This document shows positions 24,669 to 33,817 of a stretch of 64,000 nt of DNA, piece by piece (the first letter of the stretch is position 1; every line of letters begins with the position of its first letter). This stretch comes from an uncultured Desulfobacter sp. (lineage in GTDB: Bacteria > Desulfobacterota > Desulfobacteria > Desulfobacterales > Desulfobacteraceae). The translations under genes were made by a program, and so were the position numbers. A model generated the notes under the pieces. It worked only from the letters and a program-made list of their open reading frames with translations. It was not told the origin of the DNA and did not search any database. The DNA lies in NCBI RefSeq assembly GCF_963677125.1, contig NZ_OY781882.1, forward strand, positions 4,610,501-4,674,500, given 5' to 3'.

Positions 24669-26726
24669 TTATGCAACAAAGTGCAGCGACCCACTGTCAT
24701 TTACAGTAGCGGTCTGAATCGTTAAAAGATCTGCTGTGCCTTCCTGGGTCTCGTCATCGGCCCCACGTTTTGCTTGTCGTTTTCCGTTTGACTGATGCTG
24801 GGTCCTTGCATCCGCCATGGACTGCTGGAAATCGCTGCTCATATCAACTTCGAAGCTCTCAAGATTGATCCCCGAGGAAGAGAGCATGGTTTTGATTTCA
24901 TTGACATTGGCTGTCAGAATATCTTTTGCTGACTGGTGCTCGGTGATTACGCTGACCTTCATGGAGCTGCCGTTATGGTCGATATTCATATACACCCGGC
25001 CTAACTCAGGGGGTTTTAGTTGCATCCGGATGGTGTCGTTACCCGTATTGATCGACCGGGCAATGCTTTTTCCCACCTGCCGGGTGACAAAGTCCGGCAG
25101 TGTGGATGTGGCCTGCTGGGTGCGCTGTGTGCCGGAAGTTCCTACCGTCGAGGTTGTGGTGGCTTTTTCCACGCCAAAAACAAGGGGCTGGGTTTCTGAA
25201 CTTTTAGACGTTGTCTCTCCTGACAGGGCGTTGGTGGTGGACACCGTTTTTTCCAGCGTTGCGGCATCGGACGGGGCTGCTGCTTTGATGGTCATCTGTG
25301 ATGTCGATTCCTTGGTTGTTTTTGTTGTGTCTGAAACCGCGTTGGCTATTTTTAATGATCTATCAGAATCGGCTGCCGCTGTTTGGATATCATTGGAGAC
25401 CGTATTCTCTAATGCCTGGGCCTCGGCAGTCGTTTGTGTCTTCACGTCGCTTCCTTTTACCTGATCCATGAACTGCACCTGGAACCGGCCCTCGATTTCT
25501 TTGACCATGGCGTCCGAATTTGCGCTGATCGTTATGGCGGAATCGACAGTCTCCTCACTGTCGCCCTGAATCGTCAGTCCGGAAAAAAGCTGATTCAGTA
25601 ATCCGTGTCGGCCGGACTGAGTTGCAAGTGCATCAAACGAATCCGTTGTAAATATGTCTGACAGGGGGGTAAATCTGTCTGATACAGATTGTTCAGTTTG
25701 GCTCGATATAGTATCTTCTATCAGGTCAAGCTTTTGGGCAAAGGCATTAATTAACGTGTCCAGGGTCAACGGCTCGTCAGATTCTTCAATAAAAGAATCC
25801 AGATCAAGCTGTTTCAAAAGGGTCGTATATGAATCGTCTTCAGCATCTGTCTGATAGGTCGAGCCGGATTCTTTGGCCGTTTCCAAAAGCTGCTCTAATT
25901 GTACGATAAATTCGTCAAAATCAAATCCCCTGGACCCTTCGGAGACATTATCCATAATTGAGGTGATTTCCTGCTCATCCACACCCATCATTGACAAAAG
26001 AGATTTGATATAGGGAAGATCAGAGGTGGGCATGATCGTCTCTGCCTGGGTGATGTCCTCTTCTTCGGCAAGGGGAAGTTCAAACAACGCATCCATGAAA
26101 TCGGATACAGATATCAGGTCGGTGTCCTCTTCAAGCGTAAGGGTCAAATCAGACATTAATTCTTCAACGGAAGCCTGATCAAAACCTGCTTGAACAAGCA
26201 GATCTCCGAGGGCTTCGAGTCCGCCCTCATCCAAAGATAGATTGTCCAGGTCGCCATTGGAAAGGGATAAAAGCAGATTCTTTAGCTGGGTGAGAAATTC
26301 AGTGCCGCCGCCATTTTCCAACGCGTCTTCAATATCTGAAACCTTCTGTTTCATCTTTCGGACAACAAAACAAGCTTCTTCCACCGTGGACAGTTCTGTG
26401 TCCTGTTCCCCCGTGGACAGATTTGGTTTTTGCGACGTGTCAAGCACGGCATCCTCGGTCTGCCCGCTGCACGTCTCTGAAAGGCAGGCATCCGTGTCTT
26501 CAGCAACAGTGTCTCCTTCTCTCGTCGTTTTTTCGACAACAGCGTCACTTTCACTGGTGCTTTTCATGTCCGAGGCCTGCTGCATGGTTTTGTCCAGCTG
26601 CCCCTGGAATTCAGATACACCAACGTCACTGTCTTTGACCGCTGTGCTGCTGCTGGTTGCACCCATGAGGGCGTCTGAAGAACTTCCTGTCAGTAACGCA
26701 TTGATGTTTGACGTATTGGATAGCAT
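24669..26726 (-). CDS. fliK: Flagellar hook-length control protein FliK
   Basis: 685 aa. Long Asp/Glu/Ser/Thr-rich N-terminal ruler region and a C-terminal Flg_hook domain at about residues 550-640 with TIRMQLKPPELGRVYMNI, then VITEHQSAKDILTANVNEIK and LESFEVDMS. LKPPELG is the FliK signature; this domain contacts FlhB to stop hook export. Length exceeds enteric FliK (about 400 aa), as often in deltaproteobacteria. Monocistronic, with its own sigma-54-type promoter and a strong downstream hairpin. Confidence 0.93.
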   Translation of the reverse strand: MLSNTSNINALLTGSSSDALMGATSSSTAVKDSDVGVSEFQGQLDKTMQQASDMKSTSESDAVVEKTTREGDTVAEDTDACLSETCSGQTEDAVLDTSQKPNLSTGEQDTELSTVEEACFVVRKMKQKVSDIEDALENGGGTEFLTQLKNLLLSLSNGDLDNLSLDEGGLEALGDLLVQAGFDQASVEELMSDLTLTLEEDTDLISVSDFMDALFELPLAEEEDITQAETIMPTSDLPYIKSLLSMMGVDEQEITSIMDNVSEGSRGFDFDEFIVQLEQLLETAKESGSTYQTDAEDDSYTTLLKQLDLDSFIEESDEPLTLDTLINAFAQKLDLIEDTISSQTEQSVSDRFTPLSDIFTTDSFDALATQSGRHGLLNQLFSGLTIQGDSEETVDSAITISANSDAMVKEIEGRFQVQFMDQVKGSDVKTQTTAEAQALENTVSNDIQTAAADSDRSLKIANAVSDTTKTTKESTSQMTIKAAAPSDAATLEKTVSTTNALSGETTSKSSETQPLVFGVEKATTTSTVGTSGTQRTQQATSTLPDFVTRQVGKSIARSINTGNDTIRMQLKPPELGRVYMNIDHNGSSMKVSVITEHQSAKDILTANVNEIKTMLSSSGINLESFEVDMSSDFQQSMADARTQHQSNGKRQAKRGADDETQEGTADLLTIQTATVNDSGSLHFVA

Positions 26727-26775
26727 GAGTCACCTCTAATTTATTGGGCTTTTCATTCGTTTGATTGTCAAAAAA

Positions 26776-26792
26776 AGCAACCATCATGCCAA
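26776..26792 (-). promoter_or_regulatory. Sigma-54-type promoter for fliK
   Basis: The - strand reads TTGGCAT GATGG TTGCT, a near-perfect -24/-12 element (TGGCAC-N5-TTGCW). It lies about 50 bases upstream of the fliK ATG at 26726, leaving a leader of about 40 bases. Confidence 0.8.
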
Positions 26793-26979
26793 ATAATTGA
26801 GTTGTGATAATATATTATATGTTTTCAGTATGTTATTGATGTGGAGTGTTCTGTCTGAAATTAAGACTATTACCGTTATCGGGCAGGAATTTCCCATAAA
26901 CAGATCGGAAAGGAAATAATTACCTGTTTTTCCAACATCTATCCCGATACAGCCGGGGTAGATGCTGGATTTGAGCAGA

Positions 26980-28353
26980 TTAAATTTTGGGCACAGGATA
27001 CCCGTCAATGCTGATACCCCTGGATTCCTTCACATCCTGGGCAGACATGACAATATCCTGGAGTTCCCCTGCCATGAATTTTTCATACCCGGCCAGATCC
27101 ATGAGCCCATGACCTGACAGGTTGAATATAATGGTTTTTTCCTTTCCTTCTTCTTTGGCCTGCTTGGCGGATCGGATGGCGCAGGCCACTGCATGACAGG
27201 TCTCAGGGGCCACAACCAGGCCTTCGGTGCGGGCAAACATCAGGCCTGCGTCATAACATTCCAGCTGTTTGATGGCCATGGGGCTCATCAGTCCGGCTTC
27301 AACAGCGTGGGATACCAGGGGCGCCATGCCGTGGTATCGTAATCCGCCAGCATGGATGGGGGCCGGAATGAATTTATGCCCTAAAGAGTGCATGGGCAGC
27401 ATGGGCGTCATCTGGGCCACATCCCCAAAATCATAGGAAAACGGGGTTGCCGTAAGGGTTGGGCAGGAGGCAGGCTCCACGGGAATGATCTCAATATCTT
27501 CCCCGTTGATTTTATCCAGGACAAAGGGGAAGGCCAGGCCGGCAAAATTGGAACCGCCGCCGGCGCAGCCGATCACGGTGTCCACTTTTTTGATTCCAAA
27601 CTTGTCCAGCTGCTTTTTTGCTTCAAGCCCGATAATGGTCTGGTGCAGCATGACATGGTTGAGTACGGAGCCCAGCGAATAACGGGTTCCCCCGGTTTCA
27701 TCACTGACGGCCGCTTCAATGGCCTCTGAAATGGCAATGCCCAAGGACCCTGGGGTGTCCGGCATTTTTGCCAGGATATCCCGGCCCACCTGGGTTTCAT
27801 TTGACGGACTTGCAATACATTCTCCGCCCCAGGTCTGCATAAGTGACTTTCTGAACGGTTTTTGGTCAAAACTGATCCTGACCATGAACACCTTGCACTC
27901 CATGCCCAGAAGGGCGCAGGCATGGGAGAGGGCAGAACCCCACTGGCCGGCACCGGTTTCCGTGGTCAGACGTTTGATACCGAACTCCTTGTTGTACCAG
28001 GCCTGGGCCACGGCAGTATTGGGTTTATGGCTGCCGGCCGGGGAGACACTTTCGTTTTTATAGAAAATTTTTGCCGGTGTACCCAGCGCCTTTTCCAGGT
28101 GTATGGCCCGGTGCAGCGGAGAGGGGCGCCACCGGTACAGTAGATCCAGAATCCCCTCGGGGATATCGATCCAGCGCTGTTGGGACATTTCCTGTTCGAT
28201 CAGGTTCATGGGAAATACGGCGGCCAGCATATCCGGACTGATGGGTTTGCCGTCTTGTCCCAGGGGCGGGTTGATGGTGCCGGGTAGGTCTGCAGCCAGG
28301 TTATACCACTGGCGGGGGATTTCATCTTCGCTTAAAAAAATTTTAGTGGGCAT
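26980..28353 (-). CDS. Tryptophan synthase beta-like protein, TrpB2 type
   Basis: 457 aa, longer than canonical TrpB (about 400) and of the TrpB2 group, which usually lacks an adjacent trpA. It is expected to make tryptophan from indole and serine with PLP. The PLP lysine lies in SPAGSHKPNTAVAQAW (K110), and the phosphate-binding glycine loop is CAGGGSNFAGL. RWRPSPLHRA and ETGAGQWGSALS are also typical. The ATG follows AAGGAAT. No other trp genes are nearby, so it may salvage indole or work with a distant TrpA. Confidence 0.9.
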   Translation of the reverse strand: MPTKIFLSEDEIPRQWYNLAADLPGTINPPLGQDGKPISPDMLAAVFPMNLIEQEMSQQRWIDIPEGILDLLYRWRPSPLHRAIHLEKALGTPAKIFYKNESVSPAGSHKPNTAVAQAWYNKEFGIKRLTTETGAGQWGSALSHACALLGMECKVFMVRISFDQKPFRKSLMQTWGGECIASPSNETQVGRDILAKMPDTPGSLGIAISEAIEAAVSDETGGTRYSLGSVLNHVMLHQTIIGLEAKKQLDKFGIKKVDTVIGCAGGGSNFAGLAFPFVLDKINGEDIEIIPVEPASCPTLTATPFSYDFGDVAQMTPMLPMHSLGHKFIPAPIHAGGLRYHGMAPLVSHAVEAGLMSPMAIKQLECYDAGLMFARTEGLVVAPETCHAVACAIRSAKQAKEEGKEKTIIFNLSGHGLMDLAGYEKFMAGELQDIVMSAQDVKESRGISIDGYPVPKI

Positions 28354-28470
28354 ATGATCCGATTCCTTGTTTTATTAAATAGTTATTAATTTATTGTACA
28401 ACTATGTTTCTGTAAAAAGAAACAAGCCAGTCGTTTTTATAAGGGGAAACAAACTATGTCAAGATTTAAC

Positions 28471-28549
28471 TAATGCGTCCGAACGAAAACCGTAAATTTT
28501 GTCAAGTACAAGTCCGACGCAAATTTTCAGTTTTGCGTGCAGACATTAA
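28471..28549. repeat. Hairpin repeat B, short copy
   Basis: 79 bp filling the gap between the histidine kinase stop and the trpB2 leader. Ends TAATGCGTCCGAACGAAAA and TTTTGCGTGCAGACATTA are an imperfect inverted repeat, related to the ends of repeat A (AGTGTTTGGACGAAAA). The left end shares CGAAAACCGTAAATTTTG with the copy at 41440-41487 and a near match at 52919-53066. Confidence 0.65.
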
Positions 28550-30490
28550 CTATTGTGGATTTGACTGCGCCACCACCGGGGTGAAGAACTTAAAAGTACT
28601 GCCCTCACCAAGTTTGCTTTCTACCGTAATTACGCCATTGTTTGCTTGTGCAATCCCCAGAACAACAGGTAAATCAAGACCTCTCCCGGTGGCCTTGGTC
28701 GAAAAAAACGGATCGAATATTTTTTCGATGTTCTGTTCCTCAATTCCATATCCGAAGTCTGCAACCTCTATACAGGCATAGTCATCGTGATCAGGCTGCC
28801 AATCCACAGGGAAACGATACTTTTTAGGTATATCGTTGGCGAAGATGATCTTTACACTAAGATAAATGGTACCCTTTTTTTGATAGGACTCGGCTGCATT
28901 GGTAACAAGGTTGGTGACAAGCTGCTGAATTTGATTTTCATTCCCATAGATCATAGGGCCCTGGGTTGGGAAATCCGCTTCCAGAAAAATATTGACCGGC
29001 AATGAGGCCCGAAGAAGAGGCAGGGTCATACTGCAGACCTTGCCCATATCTATTTGCATTTTTCCCAATGTGCTTTTTCCGAGGTATGTGAGCATTAAAC
29101 CATTAACTTTGGCTGCATTTTGTGCAGTTTGCATGGATTTTATAATGTTTTTAAGGGGGGAGTCCCCCCTATCAATTAATTTAAGGCTCAGCTCCAGATT
29201 GCCCATAATGCCCATCAGGTGATTGTTGAAATGGTGAGCAATCGCACCGGCCATGCGGCTGAGACTTTCCTGTTTTTTGAGGTGCCAATTTTGAATCCGA
29301 AGTTCCTCCATATCTTTCGCCGCTTTTTTTTGTTCAGTGATGTCATGAATAATGGAGTGCAGATATTGTCGTCCGTCTATCTCAACACCACTGCTGAATA
29401 CCTCAACGTCGCGTATTGAGCCGTCGGCCAATCGGTGCTGAAAATCAAAGAGTATGCGTTCCTGAATCTTTGCATTTCCCATCAATTTTTTAATTTCATC
29501 AGGTGGTTTTATGTTGATTTGATCAATATTCATTTGTGTGAGGGTAGAGCAAGGCCAGCCATAGAAATCTACTGCAGCCTTGTTGGCCGACACAATCTTG
29601 CCTGTATCCGGATCAATAATGAGTTTTACGGCTGCATGATTATCAAACAGATTCCGAAATGCCTGTGCACTTTTTCGCAGCTCTTTTTCTGCAATCTTGC
29701 GATTGGTAATATCCCGAACAACGGCAAGAATGTATGGCTTCCCGTTTTGATGGAAGATATTTGAATTTATTTCAACGGGGAATGTTTCACCCGATTTTTT
29801 GATATGGGACGTTTCAAAAACCAGCTGCCTTTTTTCAAGCAATGTTTTCCTGCAATCGGGGGCTGCATGCCCGTTAACATCAGGCCTGGCCGTTATGTCA
29901 GAAGCTGAAAGCTTCATTAACTCATCATGGGTATACCCATATCGTCTACATGCTATATCATTAACTTCAACAAATGGCTCAAATCCCTCTTGTTTCAAAG
30001 GATGAATAAATATTGCGTCGTTGATGGAATTGAAAAAGGTCTTTATTCTTTTCGATTGTTCGGAAAGTTCAGCCGCCACCATTTTGGATTCTGTGATATC
30101 AGTGATGATGTGAATATACTTTGAGAGTTTCCCACAGGAATCGAGAATCGGGTCTACAACAACCTCAAACCATCTGTCATTAATTTGAAGTTCCATCGAT
30201 TCTTGCTGCAAGCTCTGGCTGGCTTTTAAAAGAGGGCACTCTTTAATGGGTTGGTCAGTCCCATGAGCAATTTTCCAGCATTTTTTGCCGATTATTTCCA
30301 CATTGTTTTGATTGAATAACCGTTCGGCAGCCTTGTTGGATTTAAGGATACGCTGCTCTTTGTCAATAATCCAGACGCCTGACTTCATTGCGTTGAAAGC
30401 AGAATAAAATTCCTCTTCGGAATTTAAATTTTTGTTTATAGACGATAGGCGTCTAAACGCTTTAATTATATTTAATAATGATTTTAACAA
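28550..30490 (-). CDS. PAS-domain sensor histidine kinase
   Basis: 646 aa, no membrane helix, so cytoplasmic. Three PAS domains (about 25-145, 150-270 and 275-400, each ending in a DIT motif), then a dimerisation helix with phospho-acceptor HHFNNHLMGIMGN, and an ATPase domain with NQIQQLVTNLVTNAAE (N box), DFGYGI (G1), FDPFFSTK (F box) and GRGLDLPVVLG (G2). The WKIAHGTDQP and KECPLLK segment in PAS1 may bind a cofactor. No response regulator is adjacent, so it is an orphan kinase. Start uncertain: TTG at 30490 with a weak ribosome site. Confidence 0.88.
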   Translation of the reverse strand: MLKSLLNIIKAFRRLSSINKNLNSEEEFYSAFNAMKSGVWIIDKEQRILKSNKAAERLFNQNNVEIIGKKCWKIAHGTDQPIKECPLLKASQSLQQESMELQINDRWFEVVVDPILDSCGKLSKYIHIITDITESKMVAAELSEQSKRIKTFFNSINDAIFIHPLKQEGFEPFVEVNDIACRRYGYTHDELMKLSASDITARPDVNGHAAPDCRKTLLEKRQLVFETSHIKKSGETFPVEINSNIFHQNGKPYILAVVRDITNRKIAEKELRKSAQAFRNLFDNHAAVKLIIDPDTGKIVSANKAAVDFYGWPCSTLTQMNIDQINIKPPDEIKKLMGNAKIQERILFDFQHRLADGSIRDVEVFSSGVEIDGRQYLHSIIHDITEQKKAAKDMEELRIQNWHLKKQESLSRMAGAIAHHFNNHLMGIMGNLELSLKLIDRGDSPLKNIIKSMQTAQNAAKVNGLMLTYLGKSTLGKMQIDMGKVCSMTLPLLRASLPVNIFLEADFPTQGPMIYGNENQIQQLVTNLVTNAAESYQKKGTIYLSVKIIFANDIPKKYRFPVDWQPDHDDYACIEVADFGYGIEEQNIEKIFDPFFSTKATGRGLDLPVVLGIAQANNGVITVESKLGEGSTFKFFTPVVAQSNPQ

Positions 30491-30652
30491 TAGTTTTAGG
30501 TACCGAGAACCTTTACGATTTTTGTTAATGAATGTTTTGATGGGGCGTTATCTTCGCCCCGATCCTGCGTATGAGTTTAAAAATAGATATACGAAAAAAT
30601 AAATTTAACATAAAATCGATAAGTGTACCTAATATTATTTTTGCGCAATGCC

Positions 30653-31384
30653 TTAGTTTTTGATCAGGTCAAGTATCGCTTCAATATCTGCTACCGCTTT
30701 TTCCCGGCTGACCTCCTGCCATCCCTGCTCCCGGATGCGGGTTAGCTCTTTGAGAAACCTTCCCAGGGACTGGGTGTATTTTGCCGAAAGTCCAAGCCCG
30801 TCAGTCTCTTTGCCTTTAATTTCACCACTTTCACGGCGCTGGGCCTGGACTTCGTTAAAGGCCTTGTTGATGGATTTTTCCCCGGATTGAACCTGTTCCT
30901 GGATGTCGGGGCTGCCGTGTTCCATCACCTTTCTGGCTTTGTCCACCTTTTGGGGGCTGATCCCCAACTCCTTGGCCCGGATTTCGTTTTCCGCCTTGCG
31001 CGTGGTTTTTTCAACCGTTGCATCTTTTTTGTGTATATTATCCAAAAGCGCCAGGCACTTTACAATATCATCGTCAGACATATTGCGCCGGTTACGCTGC
31101 GCATGAAAGCTGTAAAGCAGCGCGTCATCCTCGTCTTCGAAAGATTTGTATACCACCGGCACCTGATCCAGCTGTGTGTTTTTGGCTGCTGTAAATCGGG
31201 TGTGACCATCCACCAGTACATTCTCCTCTTTCCAGACCACCAGGGGAAATACGGGGTCAAATCCATTGACCTCCATATTTTGGCTGATGGCGGCCAGGGT
31301 CTCTTCCTGGATAGGGAACAGTTTTTTAAAGGGTTGCCGGGTGCTCAAGGTGTCAGGGCTTACAAAAGTTGTATTTAATTCCAT
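30653..31384 (-). CDS. ParB-like N-domain protein
   Basis: 243 aa from the ATG at 31384 (AGGAAA upstream); a longer reading to a TTG at 31474 is less likely. An N-terminal ParB/sulfiredoxin-like fold is visible: TRQPFKKLFPIQEETLAAIS, then GFDPVFPLVVW, then VLVDGHTRFTAAK (GxxR nucleotide-binding box) and SFHAQRNRRNMS. A helical DNA-binding-like middle (LGISPQKVDKARKV) and C-terminal helices follow. No parA, parS or plasmid gene is nearby, so it is probably not a segregation ParB. It may be a regulator or an element remnant. Confidence 0.75.
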   Translation of the reverse strand: MELNTTFVSPDTLSTRQPFKKLFPIQEETLAAISQNMEVNGFDPVFPLVVWKEENVLVDGHTRFTAAKNTQLDQVPVVYKSFEDEDDALLYSFHAQRNRRNMSDDDIVKCLALLDNIHKKDATVEKTTRKAENEIRAKELGISPQKVDKARKVMEHGSPDIQEQVQSGEKSINKAFNEVQAQRRESGEIKGKETDGLGLSAKYTQSLGRFLKELTRIREQGWQEVSREKAVADIEAILDLIKN

Positions 31385-31684
31385 TATTTTTCCTGAATGA
31401 AGGGGTTTTGTTGTGCCATATATGTGGTCTCCGATGGCTTTGTAACAGCCGGTTGGGCCTTTGTTTTCGCTCAAACTGCGATGAAGTATAATTAGATATT
31501 TGCAAAATTCAAGGGCTCAAGTCTCTTTGCATCTTGGTCTTCCAGGCCTGTTTGAACTGTCTTTTCCAATTAAGATGAATTGGCGCAAAGCACAGGGATT
31601 GCCCTGATTCGCAGCCTTGAAAATACGGACCGATACATATATAAATTAAGAAAAATTTAATATACACAACAGCATTTATACTTT
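31385..31684. other. Divergent intergenic region
   Basis: 300 bases between the divergent ParB-like and DUF1007 genes. It is AT-rich near 31610-31680. I see no hairpin, repeat or convincing promoter, apart from the weak leader of each gene. Confidence 0.5.
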
Positions 31685-32290
31685 ATGTGTCGACTCAATT
31701 GGCTTTTTGGACTACAACTCCTTTTTTTTATTATCCTGTTTCCCTTTCCCGGGTTGTCTCATCCCCATGTATTCATTTCCCAGCGCACTGATTTTGTGTT
31801 TGATGATAAAGGCTTGGCTGGTTTCAGGGTGAACTGGACCTTTGACGAAATGTTTTCCGTCATGATCAGCGAGGATTTTGACTCGGACCATAACCAGGTC
31901 CTGGATGCCCAAGAAGTGGCGGTGATTAAAGAAAAAGCCTTTGGATATATTGCCCCGTACAATTATTATATCCATGTTAAAATTGACGGAAAACCCTTTG
32001 AGGTGAAGTTCATCAAGACATTTAATGCATGGCTTGATAACGGCACCGTCTGCTATGAATTTTTCATACCCTGCCATGTCTTGGCTGCGGATACGCCCAA
32101 GCAGGTCGTGGTATCGCCCTATGATCCGGAGTACTACTCCGATATCTATTTTCCGGATAAAACGCCTTTGACGATGGAAAACGCAGGAGCCTTTTCCACT
32201 GAGATACTGACAGCCCGGGACCAATCCACCCTGATTTATTATGAAACGGTAAATCCCATGGCAATTTTTCTTTCGTTTAAACGAAAATAA
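31685..32290 (+). CDS. DUF1007 family periplasmic protein
   Basis: 201 aa. Signal peptide (LFFIILFPFPGLSHP) then HPHVFISQRTDFVFDDKGLAG and WTFDEMFS, the DUF1007 pattern. A DFDSDHNQVLD segment near residue 60 looks like a metal-binding acidic loop. DUF1007 proteins often accompany nickel/cobalt permeases of the NiCoT/RcnA type, but none is adjacent here. Probable periplasmic metal-related accessory protein. ATG at 31685 has no clear ribosome site. Confidence 0.85.
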   Translation: MCRLNWLFGLQLLFFIILFPFPGLSHPHVFISQRTDFVFDDKGLAGFRVNWTFDEMFSVMISEDFDSDHNQVLDAQEVAVIKEKAFGYIAPYNYYIHVKIDGKPFEVKFIKTFNAWLDNGTVCYEFFIPCHVLAADTPKQVVVSPYDPEYYSDIYFPDKTPLTMENAGAFSTEILTARDQSTLIYYETVNPMAIFLSFKRK

Positions 32291-32299
32291 ACGCTTGGG

Positions 32300-33715
32300 T
32301 TACCAGCGGGCGCTGATATATTCATGGGCCTGACTCATGCCAAGGGGAATGGAAGATGCCCCGGCCCGAATGTAAAACGCTTCTTTGCCCTGGTCTGTGA
32401 CAAAGACTGGGCGGTCCGAAGGCGATACCTGTATCCTGCACACCTCTTTGCCCGCCATGGACTGGATTTCGGATACAATGAATTTATGGCTCTGGGCGCC
32501 CAGGTTTTTGGAAATCAGATCGGAGAGTTTGAGCATAAACCCGTCTTGATTGGGTTTTTTCTGGAAGGTTTTGTAGTCCGGTTCAATGCCCACAGGTTCT
32601 CCGGCATCGTTAATGCCGATGAACAGGTTGCCGCCCCGGGCATTCATAAATGCGGACAAGGTTTTTACCACAACGGCCTCCAGGCGCTTATCAATCTTTT
32701 CTTCTTTGATATTCCAGCGAAGGGATGATTTGAATTCCACCGTGTCGTTTTCTCCGCCTGAAATAAGTTGTTTCCATTCATCCATATCAAGAGATGGGGC
32801 TGCCTGTTTCATCAGTTGGATTCTGGATTTAAGCTTGAATACATATATCCCGAAGACGATGCAGCCTGCAAGCAGCACAATAACCGTTCCTGCCAGCAGG
32901 CCCCAGTGCTGCAGAATAAAGGGTCTGGGGGCAATCCCCCATTTATTGTACAGTGCCTGGAGCTCTTTTTCCGGTATGGCTGCAATTCCCCTGTCAATTT
33001 TTTCCAGAAGTTCTTTATTGCCTTTGGCCACACCGGCTCTAAGTTTTTCAGTGTACAGTGTCTTTAGATTTTTAAACTCTTCCAGGGAATTGTGTTCGGC
33101 CATCAGCACTACCGCATTGGGAAAATCCAAGGCAAAGGCTTTTATTTTTCCTGCCATGGCATATTCCAGGACGGCTTTGGCACTGGGGAATTGCTGAATT
33201 TTTACGTTTGGATACCGAGTTTGAAAAAAAGAGACCGCAAAATCATCTTTGACCACGCCGACCACAATGTCGGCAGGCAGTTGCTCAATGGTATCAATGT
33301 CCATATCCTGCTGAATATACAGATTGGTATGTACCGACATCAATGATTTGGAAAAATCCATAAAAGCGGAACGCGCTTCGGATTTGAAAAGCCCGATCAT
33401 GAAATCCGCCCGGCCGGTTTTAACCTGCTCCAGGCACTGGGCTAAAGGACTCGGGGAAAAGGTTACGGATATCTGATTTTTTTGCGCCCACAGTTGCCAG
33501 AAATCAATCAACAGCCCCTGGGGTTTGCCTTGGTCATCCACATTTGAATAGGGCGGATAATCCTGATAACAGGCAATGGTCAACGGTTTTGAAGCGTCTG
33601 GCGCGGCCCAGACATGGCCCCGGCATAAACCGGATAAAATCACCGCACAGATAAAAAAAACAATAACTAAATACCAACCGTTTAACTTGAGTCTCTTTTT
33701 TTGTTTATGAATCAA
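32300..33715 (-). CDS. Membrane sensor fusing SBP_bac_3 and AlbA_2 (Schlafen-like) domains
   Basis: 471 aa. Signal peptide/anchor to about residue 37; a solute-binding family 3 domain at about 42-262 (PLTIACYQDYPPYSNVDDQG, RADFMIGLFKS); a membrane helix at about 271-294; then a cytoplasmic AlbA_2-type domain at about 318-455 with ENDTVEFKSSLRW, AFMNARGGNLFIGINDAGEP and FYIRAGASSIPL. The arrangement implies that a periplasmic ligand controls an intracellular nucleic-acid- or nucleotide-binding output. TTG start at 33715 with AGGAAAA. Stop is 9 bases from the convergent DUF1007 stop. Confidence 0.85.
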   Translation of the reverse strand: MIHKQKKRLKLNGWYLVIVFFICAVILSGLCRGHVWAAPDASKPLTIACYQDYPPYSNVDDQGKPQGLLIDFWQLWAQKNQISVTFSPSPLAQCLEQVKTGRADFMIGLFKSEARSAFMDFSKSLMSVHTNLYIQQDMDIDTIEQLPADIVVGVVKDDFAVSFFQTRYPNVKIQQFPSAKAVLEYAMAGKIKAFALDFPNAVVLMAEHNSLEEFKNLKTLYTEKLRAGVAKGNKELLEKIDRGIAAIPEKELQALYNKWGIAPRPFILQHWGLLAGTVIVLLAGCIVFGIYVFKLKSRIQLMKQAAPSLDMDEWKQLISGGENDTVEFKSSLRWNIKEEKIDKRLEAVVVKTLSAFMNARGGNLFIGINDAGEPVGIEPDYKTFQKKPNQDGFMLKLSDLISKNLGAQSHKFIVSEIQSMAGKEVCRIQVSPSDRPVFVTDQGKEAFYIRAGASSIPLGMSQAHEYISARW

Positions 33716-33817
33716 TGTTTTTTCCTGGTGAGCTTAGAGGCTGTTTGATATTGGTGAATTGGCTTGCATGGCTACAATAAAAATCTTAGAGAAACACTAA
33801 GTCTATTAAAACCGAAG

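Noticed and set aside
26784..27008. 74-aa frame between fliK and trpB2
   Set aside because: It overlaps the fliK promoter region and has no ribosome site or recognisable product.
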